Shown piece by piece: positions 1 through 8,187 of a DNA stretch of 64,000 bases. Origin of the DNA: UBA4742 sp963785815 (GTDB lineage: Bacteria > Actinomycetota > Acidimicrobiia > Acidimicrobiales > Acidimicrobilacustridaceae); the NCBI GenBank assembly GCA_963785815.1, contig CAWAWN010000003.1, positions 620,001-684,000 of the forward strand. The letters are read 5' to 3'. Made by a program: the position numbers and the translations under genes. Every line of letters starts with the position of its first letter. Positions within the stretch are counted from its first letter, which is position 1. The notes beneath the pieces were generated by a model. It ran no database searches. It was not told the DNA's origin and was given only the letters and a program-made list of their open reading frames with translations.

Positions 1-1
1 G

Positions 2-700
2 CCGGTGGAGGGGGTGCTGGCCGAGGGCGAAGAGCTGTGGACCCGTCGGGTGGCCGAGACCCAGCAGTCGGCCGCCGTGCTGGGTGCGTCGCGGGTCGAG
101 TTCCTGGGCTACCGCGACTCGGGGATGATGGGCGAGCCGACCAACGACGACCCCCGTGCCTTCTGGCAGGCCGACGTCGACAAGGCCGCCGAGCGGTTGG
201 CAGCCATCCTGCGAGACGCCGGGTGCGACGTGCTCACCATCTACGACGACCACGGCAACTACGGCCACCCGGACCACATCCAGGTCCACCGGGTGGGCCG
301 CCGGGCCGGGGAGCTGGCCGGCGTCCCGTTCGTGTTCCAGTCGACGATGAACCGCGACGCCATCCTGCGGAGCATCCGCGAGCGCGCCGACGAGTTCGCC
401 CAGCTCGAGGAGGAGGGCCGCGGCCCCGGCATCGACGAGGACACCGACATGGGCTCGCCCGAGGCGATCATCACCCACGCCATCGACGTGAGCGGGTACG
501 TCGACCACAAGCGCCGCTCGATGCAGTGCCACCAGAGCCAGATCGGCCCCGACGCCTTCTTCCTGGCCATGCCCATGGAGTCGTTCACCATGGCGTTCGG
601 CACCGAGTGGTTCATCGCCGACGGTGGCTCCCGGGTCGCCGACGAGCCGTTCGGCGACGACCTGTTCGCCGGGCTCGACCGGGTCGACAGCGCCTCCTGA
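2..700 (+). CDS. PIG-L family deacetylase, 5'-truncated by window edge
   Basis: The gene reads open from the first bases of the window, so its beginning is missing. PIG-L/LmbE enzymes are zinc-dependent deacetylases acting on N-acetylglucosaminyl-type substrates. The N-terminal zinc motif (AHPDDE type) is absent, consistent with truncation, but the downstream motif YGHPDHIQVHR (about codons 88-98) is present and supplies the later His/Asp ligands. The end contains the conserved HKRRSMQCHQSQ helix typical of the family. It is followed 31 nt later by a histidine phosphatase on the same strand. The substrate cannot be told from this fragment; a mycothiol-type role is possible but not shown. Confidence 0.85.
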   Translation, partial: PVEGVLAEGEELWTRRVAETQQSAAVLGASRVEFLGYRDSGMMGEPTNDDPRAFWQADVDKAAERLAAILRDAGCDVLTIYDDHGNYGHPDHIQVHRVGRRAGELAGVPFVFQSTMNRDAILRSIRERADEFAQLEEEGRGPGIDEDTDMGSPEAIITHAIDVSGYVDHKRRSMQCHQSQIGPDAFFLAMPMESFTMAFGTEWFIADGGSRVADEPFGDDLFAGLDRVDSAS

Positions 701-731
701 CCACAGTGGGGGCGACGAGGGGGTGGCGCTG

Positions 732-1280
732 ATGGCCCGCATCCGCCTGGTGCGACACGGCCATGCCGCCGCCGGGTTCGGCGATGCCGCCGATCCTGGG
801 CTCGACGACGCGGGTCGGGCCCAGGCCCGGGCCATGGCCGAGCACCTGGCCCCGCTCGGTCCGCTCCCGCTGGTGTCGAGCCCGCTCCAGCGCACCCGTC
901 AGACGGCCGCCGCCCTGGAGGCGGTCTGGGGGGACCGGGCGCGCCTCGAGCCGCGGGTGGCCGAGATCCCCACGCCCACCGACGACCTGGCCTCCCGGGC
1001 GGCCTGGCTCAGCCAGGCCATGGCGGGGACCTGGGCCGACCTGGGCCCCCAGCTCCAGGCCTGGCGCGACCAGCTGGTGGCCGCGGTGCTCGAGCTCGAC
1101 GTCGACACGGTGGTGGTCAGCCACTTCGTGGCCATCAACGCCGTGGTCGGCTGGGCCTCGGGCGACGACCGGGTCATGGCCGTGGCCCTCGACAACTGCT
1201 CGATCACCACCATGGAGACCCACGGCCGCCACCTGCGCCTGGTGGAGCTGGGGGCGCGGGCCGTCACGGAGGTGCGCTGA
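732..1280 (+). CDS. Histidine phosphatase family protein
   Basis: The protein has 182 residues in the phosphoglycerate-mutase-like histidine phosphatase family. The catalytic RHG motif lies at the N-terminus (LVRHGHAA), the second Arg in SSPLQRTRQTA, and the second His in VVSHFVAIN near residue 130. I chose the ATG at 732 because the RHG strand must sit about six residues from the start and a purine-rich stretch (gaggggg) precedes it. An upstream in-frame start would add an unlike tail. The stop overlaps the next gene by one base (TGATG), so the two are probably co-transcribed. The substrate is unknown. Confidence 0.88.
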   Translation: MARIRLVRHGHAAAGFGDAADPGLDDAGRAQARAMAEHLAPLGPLPLVSSPLQRTRQTAAALEAVWGDRARLEPRVAEIPTPTDDLASRAAWLSQAMAGTWADLGPQLQAWRDQLVAAVLELDVDTVVVSHFVAINAVVGWASGDDRVMAVALDNCSITTMETHGRHLRLVELGARAVTEVR

Positions 1281-2398
1281 TGGCCGGCGACGCGCCGGGG
1301 GCCTGGGTCCACACCTCGCCCACCCAGCAGCTGCGCTTCGGCGACGGTGCCCTGCACGGTCTGGGCGACCTGTTCCGCGCCATCGGGGTGCGTCGGGCGA
1401 TGCTGGTCACCACCGCCGGGCGATCCCAGTCCGGCGAGGGTGCCCAGGTGGAGCGGGCCATGGGACGCGTGTTGGCCTCGACCTTCGCCGGGGTGATCTC
1501 GCACGTGCCCACCCCCACCGTGCAGGACGCTCTGCGCCAGGCCCGACGCGACGGCATCGACGGCGTGGTGTCCTTCGGCGGGGGGTCGTGCGCCGACACG
1601 GCCAAGGCCGTGTGCTTCTTCAGCGAGCAGGAGCAGGGCACCCCCGGTGCCTCCTTCGCCGATCGGCCGGCCCTGCCCCACGTGGCCATCCCCACCGGCT
1701 ACTCGGGTGCCGAGCTGACCGGGTTCTTCGGGATGACCGACCCCAACACCCGGGCCAAGAGCGGCGCCGGCGGCCCGACCGTCGTGCCCCTGGCCGCCTT
1801 CTACGACCCGGGCCTGACCCTGTCCCTGCCCGCTCGCATCAGCGCCGAGACCGGGATGAACGCCTTGGCCCACTGCGTGGAGGCGGCCTGGTCGCCCGCC
1901 CGCACCCCCGAGGCCGAGGCCGTGGCCCTGGCCGGCATGGCCCGCATCGCCGACGCCCTGCCGCGGGTGGTCGACCAGCCGGACGACCGCCAGGCCCGCG
2001 CCGACATGTTGAGCGGATCGATCCTGGCCGGCCGCTGCCTCCAGAACGCGTCCATGGGCGTCCACCACGGCCTGGCCCAGCTGGTGGGCGGACGCACCGG
2101 CATCCCCCACGGCCTGGCCAACGCCCTCATCCTGGAGGCGGCCATGCGCTACAACGCCGACGCCGTCCCCGAGGCCATGGCGGCCATGGCCCACGCCCTG
2201 GGCGTCGACGACGCCGCCGACGCCGTCGGCGCCCTGGTGGCACGACTCGGGCTGGACACCTCGCTGTCCGAGGTGGGCATGACCGACGAGGACCTCGACG
2301 CGGTGGCCCGGCTCAGCCAGTCCAGCCCGTCGGTGCGGGCCGACCCGCGGCCGGTCAGCGAGCAGGACGCCCGGGATCTGCTCGAGTCGATCTTCTGA
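1280..2398 (+). CDS. Iron-containing alcohol dehydrogenase (maleylacetate reductase-like)
   Basis: The protein has 372 residues and the type III iron-dependent dehydrogenase fold. The N-terminal Rossmann-like half carries the nucleotide-binding GGGSCADTAK motif near residue 100. The C-terminal half carries the metal-binding histidines in GMNALAHCVEA and in MGVHHGLAQ plus IPHGLANA. The HH pattern and length fit the maleylacetate reductase branch, which reduces maleylacetate to 3-oxoadipate in aromatic degradation. No other aromatic-degradation gene is nearby, so another aldehyde or ketone substrate is equally possible. It is translationally coupled to the upstream histidine phosphatase. Confidence 0.85.
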   Translation: MAGDAPGAWVHTSPTQQLRFGDGALHGLGDLFRAIGVRRAMLVTTAGRSQSGEGAQVERAMGRVLASTFAGVISHVPTPTVQDALRQARRDGIDGVVSFGGGSCADTAKAVCFFSEQEQGTPGASFADRPALPHVAIPTGYSGAELTGFFGMTDPNTRAKSGAGGPTVVPLAAFYDPGLTLSLPARISAETGMNALAHCVEAAWSPARTPEAEAVALAGMARIADALPRVVDQPDDRQARADMLSGSILAGRCLQNASMGVHHGLAQLVGGRTGIPHGLANALILEAAMRYNADAVPEAMAAMAHALGVDDAADAVGALVARLGLDTSLSEVGMTDEDLDAVARLSQSSPSVRADPRPVSEQDARDLLESIF

Positions 2399-2449
2399 AC
2401 GTGTCGGCCAGTCGTCGGCGCGGGGTTGGCGCGGCGGTGGCCGGGGGCC

Positions 2450-2685
2450 TCAGGCGGCCACGATCTCCAGCTGCTGGGGACGGGCCAGGATGTAGATCAG
2501 CACGCCCGATGCAGCGGGGCGATCAGGATGACGAGGGCCCAGGCGGCCTTGGCCAGGCCGTGGTGGTCGTGCCGGCGGAAGTTGTCGATGAACACCCAGA
2601 TCACGGTGAAGATCCACAGCACGAAGATCGAGAACATGAACAGGCTCCAGAACACGCCGAGCAGCGGGTAGTCGTAGGCCAGCAT
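2450..2685 (-). CDS. Small PLDc_N-type membrane protein, split by a frameshift
   Basis: From the ATG at 2685, preceded by a ggaggga ribosome binding site, the frame encodes MLAYDYPLLGVFWSLFMF, two hydrophobic helices and KAAWALVILIAPL. At about 2508-2514 the frame is lost. The expected continuation, GVLIYILARPQQLEIVAA and a stop at 2450, follows in another frame. One base appears to be missing. The joined product of about 78 residues matches small actinobacterial proteins with a phospholipase-D N-terminal (PLDc_N) two-helix domain. Its function is unknown. It is convergent with the dehydrogenase gene. Confidence 0.6.
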
Positions 2686-2787
2686 GGTGCTCCCTCCTGC
2701 GGTCCCGGCGGGCGCCGGGCGCATGGGTGATGCGAACTGCACCCCCGGACAGATTCTGCTGTCTGCGGGCCGGGACGGGCGCGATGG

Positions 2788-2793
2788 TAGGGT
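2788..2793 (+). promoter_or_regulatory. Putative -10 box, leaderless start
   Basis: TAGGGT lies 8 nt before the ATG at 2802. That spacing would put transcription start at or next to the start codon. I see no convincing -35 box. Confidence 0.4.
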
Positions 2794-2801
2794 CCCGAGC
2801 C

Positions 2802-4226
2802 ATGCCGCGAGCCGTGGTGGTCGGGTCGGGGCCCAACGGGCTGACGGCGGCAGCCACGTTGGCCCGCGCCGGCCTGGAGGTCACGGTGCTGGAGGCGTCG
2901 TCCACCATCGGCGGTGGGACCCGATCCAGCGAGCTGACCGTGCCGGGGGTGCTCAGCGACCACTGTTCGGCCTTCCACCCGACCGGCGCTGCGTCCCCGG
3001 CCTTCCGGGACCTCGCCCTCGACCGCCACGGGCTCGAGTGGCTCCGACCCGAGGTGGACCTGGCGCACCCGATCGACTCGGGCCCGGCCGCGACGCTCCA
3101 CACCTCCCTGGCGGCCACGGCCGAGTCGCTGGGCGCCGATGCCGGGCGATGGCATCGGCTGTTCGACCGGCCGGTCCACCACCTCGACGACCTGGTCGAG
3201 GACCTGTTCGGACCACCCCTGCACCGGCCCCGAGATCCGCTGACCTACGCCCAGTTCGGGGCGTTGGCTCTGCTTCCGGCCACCGTTCTGGCGCGCCGGT
3301 TCCGCGAACCGGGCACCCGGGCGCTGATTGCCGGCCTGGCTGCCCACAGCCTGCGCCCGCTGGGGGTGGCGGGTGCCTCGGCGATCGGCCTGATGTTGGC
3401 GGCCACCGGCCACGTCCACGGATGGCCGGTGGCCCGAGGCGGTTCGCGGGCCATCACCAGCGCCCTGGCTCATGTCCTCGGTGAGCTCGGCGGAGCGATC
3501 GAGGTGGACCAGCCGATCACGTCGTGGCGCGATCTGCCGCCGGCCGACGTGGTCATGCTGGACACCTCGCCCAAGGCCGCGCTAGCCATCCTGGGTGACC
3601 GACTCCCCACTCGGGTGGCTCGCGCCTATCGCACCTATCGTTACGGCCCGGGCGTCTACAAGATGGACTTCGCCGTCGAAGGTGGTGTGCCGTGGTCGAG
3701 CGAGGAGAGCAGACGCGCCGGGACCGTACACCTGGGCGGTTCCTTCGAGGAGATCGAGTGGGCCGAACGGGCGGTCGATCAGGGCCGCATGCCCGATCGC
3801 CCCTTCGTGCTGGTCGGCCAGCAGTACCTGGCCGACCCGGGACGATCCGCCGGTGACGTGCACCCGGTGTGGGCCTACGCGCACGTGCCTCGGAGCTATG
3901 CGGGGGATGCGTCGCGCCAGTTGGTGGCCCAGATCGAACGTTTCGCTCCAGGCTTCCACGACCGGGTGGTGGCCACCGCCACCCGGTCGCCGGCCGAGCT
4001 GGCCGAGTCCAACGCGAACTACGTGGGCGGCGACATCGGCGTCGGGACCAACTCGCTGCGACAGATGCTGTTCCGGCCCCGCGCCACAAGCGATCCGTAC
4101 ACCACCGGCGTGCCCGGGGTCTACCTGTGCTCGGCGGCCACGCCTCCCGGGGCCGGGGTCCACGGCATGTGCGGATACCACGCGGCGAGCTCGGCCCTGT
4201 CACACGTGCCTCACGCACAGGGCTGA
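2802..4226 (+). CDS. FAD-dependent phytoene desaturase-like oxidoreductase
   Basis: The protein has 474 residues and starts with the FAD-binding dinucleotide fold VVVGSGPNGLTAAATLARAG, followed by an acidic residue at the end of strand 2 (VTVLEAS) and GGGTRSSE. The C-terminus has the second FAD motif (GVYLCSAATPPGAGVHGMCG) seen in phytoene dehydrogenase-like proteins (COG1233). Members include carotenoid desaturases, but many actinobacterial members are uncharacterised and no crtB-like gene is present here. The ATG at 2802 fits the compact N-terminal fold and the leaderless promoter at 2788. The next gene begins 42 nt downstream on the same strand and may be co-transcribed. Confidence 0.85.
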   Translation: MPRAVVVGSGPNGLTAAATLARAGLEVTVLEASSTIGGGTRSSELTVPGVLSDHCSAFHPTGAASPAFRDLALDRHGLEWLRPEVDLAHPIDSGPAATLHTSLAATAESLGADAGRWHRLFDRPVHHLDDLVEDLFGPPLHRPRDPLTYAQFGALALLPATVLARRFREPGTRALIAGLAAHSLRPLGVAGASAIGLMLAATGHVHGWPVARGGSRAITSALAHVLGELGGAIEVDQPITSWRDLPPADVVMLDTSPKAALAILGDRLPTRVARAYRTYRYGPGVYKMDFAVEGGVPWSSEESRRAGTVHLGGSFEEIEWAERAVDQGRMPDRPFVLVGQQYLADPGRSAGDVHPVWAYAHVPRSYAGDASRQLVAQIERFAPGFHDRVVATATRSPAELAESNANYVGGDIGVGTNSLRQMLFRPRATSDPYTTGVPGVYLCSAATPPGAGVHGMCGYHAASSALSHVPHAQG

Positions 4227-4268
4227 GTGTCACCTGGGGCCCGGTGCGGCTCCCGGAAGGGGGAGAGG

Positions 4269-6326
4269 ATGACCGATCACGCGTCGAGCTCGGCGGTACT
4301 GGTCCACGACCAGAGCCCCCTGTGTCGGGACTTCGCGTCCTGGGCCGGGCGGCACCTGCGGACGGGATCGACCATGAGCGTGGACGAGGCTGCGGCCCGA
4401 GGCCTGGTCGACCCCGACACGGCCGACGTCGCCTTGTGGTTGGACGGGGAGCGGACCAGTCGCGGACACGAGGCCATCGCCCGGTCGCTGCTCGACATGG
4501 GTCCAGTCTGGGCGTGGCTGGGTCGGGTCCTCGACTGGCCGGGTGTGCGCTCGGTGTCCGCCGCCGGGTACCGACAGGTGGCGTCGCAACGCCACCGGAT
4601 CCTCCGCGACGACCCGGAGGAGGAGCCGTCGTCCACTGCCGGGTCGGCGGGTGCAGCTGACGGGACAGTTGCCACGCTCACCTCGACACGGGCCGGCGGC
4701 CGGCTCGGCTTCGTGCGCCGGTCGATCGGGACCACCCCGGCCGCCGACACCTTCGTCACCGTCGCCCTCCTGGTAGCCGCGGGGGTGACGTCGCGGTTCG
4801 TGCACAAGGTGGGCACGCCGGCGGCCCCCGCGTTCGAGCATCCCAGCGTGCTCATCGGCATGCTGGCCACCCACTCCAAGGCCGCGGTCACTCTGGCCAT
4901 CGGGTTCGGGTGTCTGGTCGTGCGTCGCCACCTGCGCTGGGACGAGCTGTATGACGGTCGGCGCATCCGCTGGGTGGTGATGGCCGTGGCCCTGAGTCTG
5001 GCGGCCACCGCCGGCCTCTACTCCCCGAACTACTTCTTCGGTCAGACCTACCTGATCGATCGCCTGATCGTGTTGACCCTGCTGGCCCTCATCTGGATCA
5101 GGCCGGCCTCGGTCATCTTGTTCTCGGTCTTCGTGGTGGCCACCAACGCCCAATTCACCTACCCGGTGGGCGGGTTCACCTGGACGCATCGCGACCTGCT
5201 GTTGAACGCCTTGTACCTGTTTGGGATCCTCGTGGTGCTGGGTGGCGGCCGCTCGGTCCGCACCATGAGGTGCTTCTTCACCGGCGCCTGCATCCTGCTC
5301 GTCTGCGCCTACCTATCGGCCGGATCGGCCAAGGTGCTGCTGGGGTGGCCGTGGCGGGAGAACCTGTCCTACCTGGCCGTGGGCACCCACATCGGAGGCT
5401 GGCTCCCCGGATCTCTGGCCCACACCGTCATCGACATCCTGGGTCGGCTGCGGTATGTGCTGATCGCGGCGACGCTGGTCGTCGAGCTCGGCTCGCTCGC
5501 GCTGCTGGCTGGCCGGCGGGTGGCCCTGGTAGTCCTGCCTGCGCTGTTCGGCCTGCACGTGTTCATCTACCTGACCACGGGCATCAACTTCCTGTTCACG
5601 TGGGGGCTGCTGCTGGTGGCGCTGTGGATCTACGTGGCGCTGGGTGGTCGGGCCTTCGGCCGGGCCCGACCTGCGTTGGTGGCCTGGACGCTGCTGTTCG
5701 CCTTCCTGTCGCCCTGGTTGTTCGGCACCTACCGCTTGGCCTGGCTGGACACGTCGTACTCCTTCTCGTATCAGTTGGTGGCGGTGGGCCGCAGCGGCAC
5801 CCGGTATCGCGTCGATCCCGCCGACATGGCCCCCTACGACGTGCTCTTCGCTCACAACTTCCTCTCCTACCTCTCGACCGCCCCGACGGTCGACACCTAC
5901 GCCTGGGGCGCGACCGTGTCGCCGGCACTGGCCGACGCGCTCGCCCGGGTCACGAGGCCCGCCCAGGTGGCCGCGGTGCAGGCCCGCTTCGGCCGCTCCC
6001 GCTCCGACCCGGGGGCGGCCGCCCGCTTCGACGAGCTGGTGAGGTCCCGCTTCCGCTCCTCGCAGTCCGGCTGGCCGTTCCACGCGCTCGACGAGATCGG
6101 CTCGGGCGCGCCCCCGGTCGTGCCCGGTACTCCGGCCACCTCGGTGTACGCGCACCAAGAGCCAATCGTCCGGGTCGAGGTTCGCCTGGTCCAGGTCTGG
6201 TGGGACGGCCACCGGGACCATGTCCTGGCCGATTGCCTGATCCGCGACATCTCGGTGGCCGGCGGACCCACTCGGACTCCCGACGTCGACAACTGCCGCC
6301 TGTCCGCCTCCGGCAATGCCCGGTGA
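4269..6326 (+). CDS. DUF393 (degenerate) fused to HTTM-like membrane domain
   Basis: The protein has 685 residues. Residues 10-130 resemble the DCC/DUF393 thioredoxin-like family, but the usual DxxCPLC motif reads DQSPLC, so the first Cys is Ser16 and only Cys19 remains. A linker follows. From about residue 160 to 490 there are eight or more hydrophobic segments typical of HTTM/DoxX-like membrane proteins. The last 180 residues are soluble and include VRVEVRLVQVWWDGHRDH. The ATG at 4269 has a strong purine ribosome binding site (ggaagggggagagg). DUF393-HTTM fusions occur in other bacteria, where a redox or quinone-linked role is suspected. Loss of the CxxC pair argues against disulfide exchange here. 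Confidence 0.65.
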   Translation: MTDHASSSAVLVHDQSPLCRDFASWAGRHLRTGSTMSVDEAAARGLVDPDTADVALWLDGERTSRGHEAIARSLLDMGPVWAWLGRVLDWPGVRSVSAAGYRQVASQRHRILRDDPEEEPSSTAGSAGAADGTVATLTSTRAGGRLGFVRRSIGTTPAADTFVTVALLVAAGVTSRFVHKVGTPAAPAFEHPSVLIGMLATHSKAAVTLAIGFGCLVVRRHLRWDELYDGRRIRWVVMAVALSLAATAGLYSPNYFFGQTYLIDRLIVLTLLALIWIRPASVILFSVFVVATNAQFTYPVGGFTWTHRDLLLNALYLFGILVVLGGGRSVRTMRCFFTGACILLVCAYLSAGSAKVLLGWPWRENLSYLAVGTHIGGWLPGSLAHTVIDILGRLRYVLIAATLVVELGSLALLAGRRVALVVLPALFGLHVFIYLTTGINFLFTWGLLLVALWIYVALGGRAFGRARPALVAWTLLFAFLSPWLFGTYRLAWLDTSYSFSYQLVAVGRSGTRYRVDPADMAPYDVLFAHNFLSYLSTAPTVDTYAWGATVSPALADALARVTRPAQVAAVQARFGRSRSDPGAAARFDELVRSRFRSSQSGWPFHALDEIGSGAPPVVPGTPATSVYAHQEPIVRVEVRLVQVWWDGHRDHVLADCLIRDISVAGGPTRTPDVDNCRLSASGNAR

Positions 6327-6333
6327 GCCAGGA

Positions 6334-6365
6334 ATAGTTTCAGCTTCAACTAGTGTTGTACACGG
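6334..6365 (+). promoter_or_regulatory. A+T-rich probable promoter region of the pirin gene
   Basis: This stretch is far richer in A and T than its surroundings. It contains TANNNT hexamers (TAGTTT, TAGTGT) and a short inverted repeat CAAC-TAGT-GTTG. I cannot assign the -35 box or a regulator. Confidence 0.3.
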
Positions 6366-6391
6366 TGTCCAGCGCCCCTGGAGGTGGCCCG

Positions 6392-7345
6392 ATGCCTGCT
6401 GTGTCCGTCGACAACGTCCTCACCCTGCCTGCGGTCGACGTCGCGGTCGATGCTCGACCCCGAGCGGTGGTGTCGGTGACCACGGCCCCTTCGGCCTTCG
6501 AGGGCGACGGGTTCCCCGTTCGTCGCGCCTTCGCCGGGGTGAGCCTGTCCGACCTCGACCCCTTCGTGCACATGGACCAGATGGGCGAGGTCGAGTACGC
6601 CCCGGGTGAGCCCAAGGGCACCTCGTGGCACCCCCACCGCGGCTTCGAGACCGTGACCTACATCATCGACGGCACCTTCCAGCACCGTGACTCGGCCGGC
6701 GGCGGCGGGCTGATCACCAACGGCGACACCCAGTGGATGACGGCCGGTGGGGGCATCCTGCACATCGAGCGCCCGCCCGAGGCGATGGTGGCGGCCGGGG
6801 GCCTGTTCCACGGCATCCAGCTGTGGGTCAACCTGCCCGCTGCCCAGAAGTGGGTCGATCCTCGGTACCAGGACATCCGCGCCGCCGACGTGAGCCTGCT
6901 GCGATCGCCCGACGGTGGGGCCATGGCCCGGGTCATCGCCGGTGAGGTGGCCGGACACGCCGGCCCGGGCATCACCTACACCCCCATCGCCATGGCCCAC
7001 GTGACGATCCGCCCCGGCGCTCGCTTCGAGCTGCCCTGGGACCCGGGCTTCAACGCCCTGGCCTACGTCCTGGCCGGCCGGGGCACGGTCGGAGCCGACC
7101 AGGCGCCGGTGCGCACCGGGCAGCTGGCCGTGTTCGGCCCTGGCGACACCCTGGTGCTGTCAGCCGACGCCAACCAGGACAGCCGCACCCCCGACCTCGA
7201 GGTGCTGGTGCTCGGCGGACGCCCCATCGGCGAGCCGGTGGCCACCTACGGGCCGTTCGTGATGAACACCCGGGCCGAGCTGCAGCAGGCCTTCGAGGAC
7301 TTCCAGGCCGGCCGCATGGGCACGATCCCCGCCGGCTCCATCTGA
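6392..7345 (+). CDS. Pirin family protein
   Basis: The protein has 317 residues in the bicupin pirin family. The N-terminal cupin shows the conserved WHPHRGFETVTYIIDG stretch with its metal-binding histidines, followed by GGGILHIERP. The C-terminal cupin contains FNALAYVLAGRG. Pirins bind iron and act as redox-sensing cofactors or quercetinase-like dioxygenases; the role here is not known. The ATG at 6392 is chosen because a ggaggt ribosome binding site precedes it at good spacing. The upstream gap holds an unusually A+T-rich stretch (6334-6365), probably the promoter. Confidence 0.88.
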   Translation: MPAVSVDNVLTLPAVDVAVDARPRAVVSVTTAPSAFEGDGFPVRRAFAGVSLSDLDPFVHMDQMGEVEYAPGEPKGTSWHPHRGFETVTYIIDGTFQHRDSAGGGGLITNGDTQWMTAGGGILHIERPPEAMVAAGGLFHGIQLWVNLPAAQKWVDPRYQDIRAADVSLLRSPDGGAMARVIAGEVAGHAGPGITYTPIAMAHVTIRPGARFELPWDPGFNALAYVLAGRGTVGADQAPVRTGQLAVFGPGDTLVLSADANQDSRTPDLEVLVLGGRPIGEPVATYGPFVMNTRAELQQAFEDFQAGRMGTIPAGSI

Positions 7346-7359
7346 CCCCCCGGGAAATT

Positions 7360-7487
7360 GGGCATCTTTGGCTGTGGGCTTTCGCGCATTCCCACGCTCA
7401 GTTTCCCGAAGGCGGAGCGAATCGGGCATCTTTGGCTGAGCGAGATCGTGCATTTCCCCGCCCGGTTTCTCGGGGGTGGAGCAGGCG
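7360..7487. repeat. Two imperfect 64-bp tandem repeats
   Basis: Two copies of a unit starting GGGCATCTTTGGCTG (7360 and 7424) lie head-to-tail with a period of 64 bp. They share blocks throughout, such as cgYgcatt, cgcYc and gttt. They fill most of the gap between the pirin and VOC genes. The second unit ends just before the VOC promoter. They are too different from the 99-bp family elsewhere in the window to belong to it. Confidence 0.7.
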
Positions 7488-7494
7488 TCGGGTC

Positions 7495-7500
7495 TACCCT
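7495..7500 (+). promoter_or_regulatory. Putative -10 box, leaderless start
   Basis: TACCCT lies 6 nt before the ATG at 7507, a spacing that predicts a leaderless mRNA. Confidence 0.4.
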
Positions 7501-7506
7501 GAGGCC

Positions 7507-8088
7507 ATGACCGACGATCAGCCACGCTGGCGCGGGGTCAACCACCTGGCGCTGGTCACCCCCGACATGGACGCCACGGTGCGCTTCTACCACGGCGTGC
7601 TGGGCATGCGGGTGGTGGCCAGCCTGTCGGCGGGCCCCATGCGCCACTACTTCTTCGAGATCGGGGCGCAGAACACCCTGGCCTTCTTCGAGTGGAGCGG
7701 CTCGGAGGTGGACACCGAGTCGATCGCCAAGCCGGCCGGCATCCCGCCCACCTTCCCGGCCCAGTTCGACCACCTGTCGTTCAACCTGCCCGACGAGCAG
7801 GCCCTGGTCGACCTGCAGGCGAGGCTGCGGATCTATGACGTCGAGGTCACCGAGGTGGTCGACCACCAGATCATGCGCTCGATCTACTTCACCGATCCCA
7901 ACGGCATCGCCTTGGAGGCGAGCTGGTGGGTGGTCGACCCGACCGGGCGAGACGGTTCCTACGAGGGGACCGACGGGTTGTTCACCGATGCCGACCCGGT
8001 GCCCGCCCTGCGCGAGCTGGCCGCCACCGGCGAGCTGGCCTGGACCCCGACCACCGGCCTGGTCGACGCGGGCGCCGACCCGGCCTGA
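7507..8088 (+). CDS. VOC (glyoxalase/dioxygenase) family protein
   Basis: The protein has 193 residues with the vicinal-oxygen-chelate fold. The first half begins VNHLALVTPDMDATVRFYHGVLGMRVV, containing a metal-ligand His and the typical beta-alpha-beta motif. The second half has FDHLSFNLPDEQALVDL and ends its core with IYFTDPNGIALEASWW, which holds the usual Glu ligand. VOC proteins include glyoxalases, extradiol dioxygenases and resistance proteins, and the substrate is not evident. A perfect hairpin terminator follows the gene. It is the last plus-strand gene before a convergent operon. Confidence 0.85.
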   Translation: MTDDQPRWRGVNHLALVTPDMDATVRFYHGVLGMRVVASLSAGPMRHYFFEIGAQNTLAFFEWSGSEVDTESIAKPAGIPPTFPAQFDHLSFNLPDEQALVDLQARLRIYDVEVTEVVDHQIMRSIYFTDPNGIALEASWWVVDPTGRDGSYEGTDGLFTDADPVPALRELAATGELAWTPTTGLVDAGADPA

Positions 8089-8109
8089 ACGCGGCCCACC
8101 ACGACGCCA

Positions 8110-8154
8110 AGCGGCGGCAACCACATGCGCCTACCGCAAGTGGTTGCCGCCGCT
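8110..8154. terminator. Bidirectional hairpin terminator
   Basis: A perfect 15-bp inverted repeat (arms 8110-8124 and 8140-8154, loop 15 nt) lies between the convergent VOC and ABC permease genes, 22 nt from one stop and 33 nt from the other. There is no T-tract, as is common in actinobacteria. Confidence 0.75.
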
Positions 8155-8187
8155 CGGGTCGAGCAGAGGTGAGGTCGGGGTGTCAGC

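Noticed and set aside
2..700. Loss of the PIG-L N-terminal zinc motif as a biological feature
   Set aside because: The gene runs off the window edge, so the motif is simply outside the sequence.
899..2194. Long minus-strand open frame across the phosphatase and dehydrogenase genes, and many like it elsewhere
   Set aside because: GC-rich codon bias leaves long open shadows on both strands. These have Gly/His/Arg-rich low-complexity translations and no recognisable domains.
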